DNA of 64,000 nucleotides from Legionella sp. PC997 (GTDB taxonomy: Bacteria > Pseudomonadota > Gammaproteobacteria > Legionellales > Legionellaceae). The notes below the pieces were generated by a model. The model had not been told where the DNA came from, searched no databases, and saw only the letters and a list, made by a program, of their open reading frames with translations. Shown piece after piece: positions 53,850-61,120 of this stretch (position 1 is its first letter; every line of letters begins with the position of its first letter). The stretch is from NCBI RefSeq assembly GCF_014109825.1, contig NZ_CP059576.1:729001-793000 (forward strand), in the 5' to 3' direction. The position numbers and the translations under genes are program-made.

Positions 53850-54956
53850 ATGGACATTACTCCTTTTTTTAAATTGATGGTTGATCGCGGTGCTTCAGAC
53901 TTATTTTTCAGTGTAGGGGCGCCACCTAATATTAAAATTGAAGGGGTAATTTCTCCTGTAGGCCAAGTACCACTCAAATCCCAACAAATGGCTGAAATCG
54001 CATTATCGTTGATGAGCGATGATCAGCGTAAAGAATTCGAGTCTACTTTAGAACTGAATATGGCACTCTCCATTGCCTCGGTCGGGCGTTTCAGAATTAA
54101 TATGTTTCGCCAGCGTGGAGACATCTCGATGGTGGTGCGTTATATTAAGAATAAGATTCCTTCACTGGAACAATTAAATTTACCTCTGATTTTAAAATCG
54201 ATTGTTATGGAGTTACGCGGACTGGTTTTAGTGGTAGGTGCTACCGGTTCGGGTAAGTCAACCACCTTGGCATCAATGATTGATTATCGCAATGAAAATC
54301 AAAGTGGGCATATTTTAACCATTGAAGACCCAATCGAATTTATTCATCAACATAAAAAATCAATAGTCGATCAACGTGAAGTAGGTATTGATACGATGAG
54401 TTATGATAATGCGTTAGTCAATGCAATGCGTGAAGCCCCGGATGTGATTTTAATTGGTGAGATTCGTGAGCGCAATGCTATGAAGCATGCTATTGCTTAT
54501 GCAGAAACAGGACATTTATGTATTTCGACACTTCATGCCAATAATGCAAACCAGGCTATGGATCGAATTGTCAATTTTTTCCCCGAAGACGCCCGAAAAC
54601 AGGTATTGATGGATTTGTCACTTAACTTACGGTCTATTATTTCCATGCGCCTTATTCCTGGTGTGAATAATCAGCGCATGGCCGCTGTAGAATTATTATT
54701 AAATACACCTTATGTTTCTGATTTGATCGAGAAAGGAAAAATTGATGATATTAAAGAGGCAATGGAACGCAGCACCGAACAGGGCATGCAGACATTCGAT
54801 CAGGCTCTATTAAAATTGTACCGCAGCGGAGCCATTTCCCAAGAAAATGCAATTAAGTATGCTGATTCCAAAAATAATGTGGGTTTGCAAATCCGTTTAA
54901 ACAGCAGCGGAGATTTTGATTCTCAAAATGATACTTTAACCATTGATGAGAATTGA
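53850..54956 (+). CDS. pilU: Type IV pilus retraction ATPase PilU
   Basis: This 368-residue hexameric secretion-family ATPase has Walker A VGATGSGKSTTLASM, the Asp box (ILTIEDPIEF), Walker B (EAPDVILIGEIRERNAM), and His box (GHLCISTLHANNA). PilU is longer than PilT, has LFFSVGAPPNIKIEG at the N-terminus, and lacks the PilT AIRNLIRE motif; the C-terminal GLQIRL also fits PilU. It supports pilus retraction, twitching and DNA uptake. No pilT gene is adjacent. Confidence 0.88.
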   Translation: MDITPFFKLMVDRGASDLFFSVGAPPNIKIEGVISPVGQVPLKSQQMAEIALSLMSDDQRKEFESTLELNMALSIASVGRFRINMFRQRGDISMVVRYIKNKIPSLEQLNLPLILKSIVMELRGLVLVVGATGSGKSTTLASMIDYRNENQSGHILTIEDPIEFIHQHKKSIVDQREVGIDTMSYDNALVNAMREAPDVILIGEIRERNAMKHAIAYAETGHLCISTLHANNANQAMDRIVNFFPEDARKQVLMDLSLNLRSIISMRLIPGVNNQRMAAVELLLNTPYVSDLIEKGKIDDIKEAMERSTEQGMQTFDQALLKLYRSGAISQENAIKYADSKNNVGLQIRLNSSGDFDSQNDTLTIDEN

Positions 54957-55010
54957 TTTTTTTGTTCTTTATGTTAAAATTTAGCGCAACTTGATTCCAA
55001 TTTATGGTTC

Positions 55011-56933
55011 ATGGCTGCATTTTTTCAGATTAGAGATATTACTTTAGGACCGGCGTCACACGCATCGGGTCATGAGGCCTATCTTAAAGCGGTATATACT
55101 CCTCCGGGTAAGGAAATATCTCCTTACCGAATCATTTATAAAAAGAATAAATACGGACAATCTGGATTTTCTCGTTTTGAAGTGATGTTTAGCCAATTGG
55201 CTCGCCTGTTTTTATTGTCAAATCTAACTCCACCCAACAACCTGGTGGTCGATGATGACCAAAACATTCTTGGTTTGGCGGTTCAGCATCTTTGCTATGT
55301 TATAGCAAATAGGGAGGGGTTCGAGCATGATTTTTATACGTTAAATGATCCGAATACAGGTTGTGCCTCCACTCCTATAAGTCTTAATGATCCTACTCAA
55401 ATACCTATTTATTTTCTGGATAAGTTGCCGCAGGGTTTTTTTGCGCGCTTAGTTGAAGCGGAGATTGAAAAAAAATTAACCATTGATTATGACTCTTTAG
55501 CCAGCATCCTTTCGACTTCTTATACTTTGGAAGAAGATGATCTGCATAAAGGGAATTATGGATTTTATCTGGTAGAGCGCCATGGCAAACCTAGAGCAGT
55601 GTTCTTTAAAATTGATCATGATTTGATGTTTGTAGACAGCATCATGAGCTTTCAAACTCGCCGGCCGTTCCATTTAATACATGGGGCTCATGCGTTTGAC
55701 ATTATGGTCCAGGATCTTAAATCACTAACGTGTTTAACCTATTCTTCTAATTCCTATTGGCCAACCAAATTTAGCTATATTGCTAATCCCTTTGACAATA
55801 AGGAATATCATAATTATGCCGATATTAAAGCTTTTTCTTTATTAAGTAATAATCCTAAGTTCATTAAAGCAAAATGGAAATCATTTTATAAACATATTTT
55901 AATACCCCATGAGCTTATTGAGCAGACCCTTCAAGATTGTGCAGAGATGGATAATGCTGCCGATCGGGCAGAAGTTGCATTGATGACTCAAACTACCATA
56001 GCAAGGCTTTCCCGTTTGCGAGCTGCATTATTCTCGGTAAAAGAGTTTCGAGATTATGTGGGAAATTTGGATAGTAAAAATACCCATGACTTATTGAAAG
56101 AAATTATTCCCCCCCATCTAATAACGGCGGCTCTTGTTGAAAAAGTTCGTACATCCTTTAAACGTTATAAGAGTTTATGCCTTAAAGGGGGTGGATTTGA
56201 AAAAGGGGATACGCCGTTACATACCGCAATTAAACTGGGTGAATATCGGTATGAAGAAACTTTAAGTATGTTTGGCCAGTTCATTAATGTAAAAAATAAA
56301 GCCGGTAAAACTCCTTTAGATTGTATAGCAGAACGAGTTCAAGCTGGATTAAATGAAGAGAAGGATGTAACAAAAAATGGAATGCTAATCCTCAAAAATT
56401 TAATTGAAAATGGGGCCCATATGACCGAAAAATTTAGAGCCTCCGATCTTATGTCTTTAGTGAAAGCCTATACGTTTAAAAATCCTTATTTGGATAAAAT
56501 CAAACCGAACATAAGTTATCCCGCGCTAAAATTGATTTTAAGAGATATAGGTGAAGATCATCATTTTTGTCTAAAATTTCAAAAGAATTTAGCCTTAGAA
56601 TGTATTAAACGCTTTATTGAAGTGAATCAGAATCGGCCTAATTTTGAGAATACGCTGCATCATTTAAGATATGACATAAATGGTAGCTCATCTGAGGAAG
56701 AATCGGCAGGAGTAAAATACATACGTCAGCTCCGCAGTAAGTTATGGATTATACGCCAGCTACGTGGATTATACGGTTGGAGTTCTACACAATGGGAAAT
56801 CAATATCTTGATTAATCGAGCTTTAGAGCGCAATCAATCCAAAGACTCCAATCTTTTTTCATTCTTTTCTTGTGGTCAGAAAAAAGAAGCTGTTTTGGAA
56901 TATGAGTTGCAAGAATCCTATTGTGCGACATAA
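55011..56933 (+). CDS. Ankyrin-repeat effector (AnkK/LegA5-like)
   Basis: This 640-residue soluble protein has a large N-terminal domain of the kind found in Legionella kinase-like effectors (residues 40-240, with a YRIIYKKNKYGQSGFSRFE segment, GLAVQHL and DLHKGNYGF plus KIDHDLMF). The last two look like a catalytic DxxxxN loop and a DxD/DFG-like metal site of a lipid kinase. Ankyrin repeats follow (around 400-450, TPLHTAIKLGEYRYEETLSMF and NVKNKAGKTPLD). The C-terminal part is helical. Both the architecture and the position next to pilU agree with AnkK/LegA5 of L. pneumophila as I recall it. Export by Dot/Icm is inferred from family. Confidence 0.65.
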   Translation: MAAFFQIRDITLGPASHASGHEAYLKAVYTPPGKEISPYRIIYKKNKYGQSGFSRFEVMFSQLARLFLLSNLTPPNNLVVDDDQNILGLAVQHLCYVIANREGFEHDFYTLNDPNTGCASTPISLNDPTQIPIYFLDKLPQGFFARLVEAEIEKKLTIDYDSLASILSTSYTLEEDDLHKGNYGFYLVERHGKPRAVFFKIDHDLMFVDSIMSFQTRRPFHLIHGAHAFDIMVQDLKSLTCLTYSSNSYWPTKFSYIANPFDNKEYHNYADIKAFSLLSNNPKFIKAKWKSFYKHILIPHELIEQTLQDCAEMDNAADRAEVALMTQTTIARLSRLRAALFSVKEFRDYVGNLDSKNTHDLLKEIIPPHLITAALVEKVRTSFKRYKSLCLKGGGFEKGDTPLHTAIKLGEYRYEETLSMFGQFINVKNKAGKTPLDCIAERVQAGLNEEKDVTKNGMLILKNLIENGAHMTEKFRASDLMSLVKAYTFKNPYLDKIKPNISYPALKLILRDIGEDHHFCLKFQKNLALECIKRFIEVNQNRPNFENTLHHLRYDINGSSSEEESAGVKYIRQLRSKLWIIRQLRGLYGWSSTQWEINILINRALERNQSKDSNLFSFFSCGQKKEAVLEYELQESYCAT

Positions 56934-56995
56934 CCCAGCTTGATAATGACAAAAATGACCAACTTAATCCCTCAAATGCTCGCGACGATTAAAGA

Positions 56996-57301
56996 TTAAT
57001 GCGTTTGCATTTCTCCAAGGTGGAATGGGTAGTCATGTCGGCAACGGGCATACGCAGCGCCAATTTTAGTAGGATCCGGATAAAACGCATAATGAGTTGC
57101 TTTATAAGCACAACAGGGAACGGCACTCACAAAACAGCCCCTTTTAGCGTTCCAGCGATAATGGCCATCTTCTGCAAGTTGTAGTGTTTTGCCATCAAAA
57201 CAAACATAGCGGGGGTGCGAAGGAATCTCGCCAATGACACAACCTTGAGCATAAGCAAAATTAATTAATGTTAACAAAAGTCCTAGAAGTATAATTTTCA
57301 T
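56996..57301 (-). CDS. Small secreted cysteine-rich protein
   Basis: This 101-residue protein has a signal peptide (MKIILLGLLLTLINFAYA), then about 82 residues with six cysteines (QGCVIG, YVCFDG, RGCFVSAVPCC, ARCRHD), likely forming disulfides in the periplasm or outside the cell. It shows no known domain, and ends HLGEMQTH. It is oppositely oriented to its two neighbours. Confidence 0.65.
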   Translation of the reverse strand: MKIILLGLLLTLINFAYAQGCVIGEIPSHPRYVCFDGKTLQLAEDGHYRWNAKRGCFVSAVPCCAYKATHYAFYPDPTKIGAAYARCRHDYPFHLGEMQTH

Positions 57302-57461
57302 TATTTTAATCCCTTTTATCTTACATACTAATGTTATACGTTAGTTCATCCTATAGTGATCCTTCAAGCAAGATAAATTATTTATTATTTAATGCGATAC
57401 TTAAGGATAATTTAATTATTTTATCCTAAAATATACAGATAATGGTTTGAATGGTTTTACT

Positions 57462-60400
57462 ATGCCCGCAAAGAATAAATCTCTTTTAAGTGCAATATAC
57501 AATTCTGCGTTGTTATCAAAAGGAGATACAGCACGCCAAGCACTGGATGAATTAATCTCAGTTGATTTAAGTAATTCAGAGAGTCTACGTAAAGCAGTGA
57601 CAAAACACCGGGCTTTATGGGGAGGCGAGTTTAATATAAGGCCGGATGGAATTTTAAACTGGGAGTCTACAGTTCCAAGATTTTTGGGAGGAGTCGATCC
57701 GGATGATTATCTAAATGATGACTCTTTTTTAAATTCAACGGATGCGGAGGATAATTTTGAAAAAATCAAACAAGCCGCTACAGAACAGCGAATCCAGTTT
57801 GGTTTGAATGCAGTAACAGATAAAGAAGTTTTAATTAATATTTTAAAATATAATGCGGATGAGTGCAGGGCTTATTTGAAGAAAAAAATAGTACCTGATA
57901 TGCCTGAGCCTCAAGGATGGAAGGCAACAGTTCCTCATGCTACACCAGGACATCCTGGCACCAATGATTCTACTAGTATCCTAACTAATGAAGCTGTGAC
58001 GCGAATTCAACAGCAGGCAGCGAAACAATTATTATTTCAATTAATCGCCAAACCCGATCTGCGTAATCCCAAATTACTCGATGATTTAATTAGTGCCAAA
58101 AATAACTCAGCCCAACTTAAATTAGCTGCACAGGCACTGGGCTTTCCAGCGGAGGGTTTGGCTTCTTTAGATCAAGTATTTCCAGATGCGATTTTTGAAA
58201 AAGCTAAAGAACGTAGTGATGAATTAAAAAAGATTGCTGCATTGGAAGAATTCAATCGAATTCTCAACACACTTGATTACACATGGCTCTCAACTAAAAC
58301 CCCCATATTAGGAATTGCGAGTCCGGAAGGGTTCCTTGATACCTTACTCAATCAGTCAGAATTCGCTGCTGTAAAAGATACACTTAAAGAAGATAAGACT
58401 GTATTAGGTGCAAAAGTTCAACAACAACTGTGTGAACGATATTTGCAAGATAAGTTATTAAAAGATGGTATTAATCTAGGAGATCGTAGTACAAAAGCAG
58501 TTCCAATTTGTAATGCCCAGAATGAAGTCGATTTAAAAGCCGCATTAAAAAATGGAATTGCTGGACATGATGCGATTATCGATAAAGCGGTTGGAGCGAA
58601 TAATCTGGATTCGATTAAGGTATCTATGTTAAAGGGATTATTGTCAAAAATTCCTTCTAATTCCCATAACATATCTTATATGCAAAATCTTGATCGGGCC
58701 AGCGCAAAAAATTTACCAAAATTGTTGGCAAGATTTATAGAAGGTACTGATACTTTTTCATTAGCTTTTCTTAAGCCTGAACATCTAAATGATATAAAGG
58801 GTGTCATTCGTGATCGACTTAAAGTGTTTGCTCGCGATAAGCGTATAGAGGATTTTAAGAACTTGATAGATAGATTTCAATCAAGTTATGGTCGAGAAGC
58901 CCATGCAGCATTAATTGATTTGTTTCGCCAATTGCCGGATGAAAAACAAAAAGAAATCACTTCAACAGAAAAGCTTAATGACCTAAATCTTGTACTTAAT
59001 GCGCAAACTCCGGAACAGATTCAATTTTTTTGGGGAAAGGTTGATTCCAAAGGTCAGCCTCTGAATGTTGGCGCACTGGTTTCAGAAAATAAAAGGAATG
59101 CAGTTTTCAAGGAGATTCATAATCCGATTATCGCCAAGTCATTGGTCAGCCTAGGTATCCCTATCGATATTGGAGCAATAAATCAAGCTCTATATGATCA
59201 TAGAGCGCTTGATTTCTCTGGTCTAAATGATTATCAAACATTGGTTGAAGCACTTTGGGTCGCAAGTGGAAGTCCTGTCGATAAAGACAAATTTTATCAA
59301 GCGTTTGATTTAACAGCTGCTAATTCTAATGTTTTGGTGTCTCCACATAAAGTAGCCGCTAAAATTCAAGCACATCATAAGAATAATGTTATTGTTTATG
59401 AGCGACTAGAAGAACCTAAATTATTGCCTGCTGGAAAAAGGCTTGATGAAATATTTCTAAAAGTAGGCAGGCCTGTTTCCTGGAATTCGGCAGATGATAT
59501 CAAAAGAGCAGAACACCTTTTTGTGGAAAGCAAAAATGTTCATGAGTTTCTTGATAAGTTGCTTCCGGAGTCGGATGATAAACCACTAAACGCGAAGGAT
59601 AAAGCACTGAAGGAGTCCTTAAGCAGAGCGCTTACCCCAACGATATTCAGGGAAATAAAGGCTGAAAAAAGAAAGAGTCTATTTGATAAAGATAACGATA
59701 CAAATAAACAAAAAATTATTACTGAAGTAAATCAGGAGCTCACCGAGCTACAAAAATATAAACAATCTATTCAAGGGCATAAGGCCAAATTAGAAAAAAT
59801 TCCTGACAATAAGGTACTGCAAGCAAGTTTATATAACTTGGCAATAGAAGGTAACACACGGGAAAAAACTCAGGCAATGAAGAAGACATATAATGAATTG
59901 TCTGAACAATGCGATGAGATTCTAGAACATTTACACAGTAACTTACGCGATTTGGATGCATGTCTTGAAAGTACAAAAGAGCCTCAACCACCGCATGACA
60001 TTAAAAGTGTGGATGTAAGGCTGCAATTTACAGAGATGCGCGAAAAGTTAGAGGCTGAGAAAAGAAACGTGGTTGAGCAGATAGCTTTTTATCAAAAGGC
60101 TAAAGCTAAAATTTCGGGTGAAAAAGGTTTGTTATCAACAATCGATGAGTTTTCCAGCGGTAAAAGTAGATTACAGCATAGTTCATTGAATGTAACTTAT
60201 AAAACCATCGAAAAAGATAAAGTAGCAACTTTAGATACGCAATTAAATCCAGCTGCAGCTACATCGAGAGGAACAACTTTAAGTACCAATAGAGAGCCGA
60301 ATTTTTCAATAGAAGAAATCCCTCCAGAGGGCAAAGTTTTATGCGCTGACATGGTTCATTATAAGCCTGACCCAAGTGATCCGGCCAAAAAAATCGAGGC

Positions 60401-61004
60401 CGATAAAGGACGTTTTACTGTGGATTTTCATCCTGAAGGGAAAATTGCTCCCGGAGTCTTGCAGGGATCGGAAGTTTATAAACGTCACCCGCAGGAATTA
60501 AAGATAATGTATTTATCTAAAGATCCAAATTACAAAGCAAAAGATGCGATAGAAGCAGCCATGAATATACTAGAACGTTGGGATGGTAGAACGCCTATTC
60601 GATTGAAGGGAATTAAAGGAAAAGAAGATGAGTTACAATTTTTATGGACTGCGTTAGTTGTTCTTGGTGAACACCATCCTAACTTTTCTGCAAGCAAATT
60701 AGAAATTTCACCACGAAATTCAGCTGCATGGAGTCCAATCCATGAGAAAAATTGGAGAGGTTTCACTAACGAATCCGTCTATGAGACCGTATTTAAAGGT
60801 ACGGCTAAAAGCCATATTGCAGAACAAGTCGCAGATTTTAAGGATCTTATGGATAAAAGAAAAAGAGAAGAATTGGATTCCGGAATGAATAAAACAGTTG
60901 CAGATTATAAAGAAAATTTGGGTGGAATTAAAACACCCACTGACAAAAATAAAAAAATAGAGGGACCAGTCAGTTCTCAAGGTGCTAATCGTATTAAAAG
61001 TTAG
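57462..61004 (+). CDS. Very large candidate Dot/Icm effector, unknown function
   Basis: This 1180-residue protein has no signal peptide or membrane helix. ATG 57462 (MPAKNKSLLSAI) is preferred over TTG 57447. It is mostly helical, with a coiled-coil region at about residues 740-900 (Glu/Lys-rich) and a C-terminal alpha/beta domain (EGKVLCADMVHYKPD, DKGRFTVDFHPEGK, LKIMYLSKDPN) with an APVRLKG-like turn. The N-terminal two thirds carry repeating helical units with DxxKxxL spacing that I cannot resolve by eye. A similar long gene follows on the same strand. Effector status is by analogy with large Legionella proteins. Confidence 0.65.
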   Translation: MPAKNKSLLSAIYNSALLSKGDTARQALDELISVDLSNSESLRKAVTKHRALWGGEFNIRPDGILNWESTVPRFLGGVDPDDYLNDDSFLNSTDAEDNFEKIKQAATEQRIQFGLNAVTDKEVLINILKYNADECRAYLKKKIVPDMPEPQGWKATVPHATPGHPGTNDSTSILTNEAVTRIQQQAAKQLLFQLIAKPDLRNPKLLDDLISAKNNSAQLKLAAQALGFPAEGLASLDQVFPDAIFEKAKERSDELKKIAALEEFNRILNTLDYTWLSTKTPILGIASPEGFLDTLLNQSEFAAVKDTLKEDKTVLGAKVQQQLCERYLQDKLLKDGINLGDRSTKAVPICNAQNEVDLKAALKNGIAGHDAIIDKAVGANNLDSIKVSMLKGLLSKIPSNSHNISYMQNLDRASAKNLPKLLARFIEGTDTFSLAFLKPEHLNDIKGVIRDRLKVFARDKRIEDFKNLIDRFQSSYGREAHAALIDLFRQLPDEKQKEITSTEKLNDLNLVLNAQTPEQIQFFWGKVDSKGQPLNVGALVSENKRNAVFKEIHNPIIAKSLVSLGIPIDIGAINQALYDHRALDFSGLNDYQTLVEALWVASGSPVDKDKFYQAFDLTAANSNVLVSPHKVAAKIQAHHKNNVIVYERLEEPKLLPAGKRLDEIFLKVGRPVSWNSADDIKRAEHLFVESKNVHEFLDKLLPESDDKPLNAKDKALKESLSRALTPTIFREIKAEKRKSLFDKDNDTNKQKIITEVNQELTELQKYKQSIQGHKAKLEKIPDNKVLQASLYNLAIEGNTREKTQAMKKTYNELSEQCDEILEHLHSNLRDLDACLESTKEPQPPHDIKSVDVRLQFTEMREKLEAEKRNVVEQIAFYQKAKAKISGEKGLLSTIDEFSSGKSRLQHSSLNVTYKTIEKDKVATLDTQLNPAAATSRGTTLSTNREPNFSIEEIPPEGKVLCADMVHYKPDPSDPAKKIEADKGRFTVDFHPEGKIAPGVLQGSEVYKRHPQELKIMYLSKDPNYKAKDAIEAAMNILERWDGRTPIRLKGIKGKEDELQFLWTALVVLGEHHPNFSASKLEISPRNSAAWSPIHEKNWRGFTNESVYETVFKGTAKSHIAEQVADFKDLMDKRKREELDSGMNKTVADYKENLGGIKTPTDKNKKIEGPVSSQGANRIKS

Positions 61005-61120
61005 CAATGAGATTAAGTGTAATGGAAACAAATTTTATAACGATCTGAAGTTAATGAATAATGCCCTAGGCCATTATTATAGTATAGGTACAGCGACACT
61101 TTGTATGTAGGAGAAAAAAT

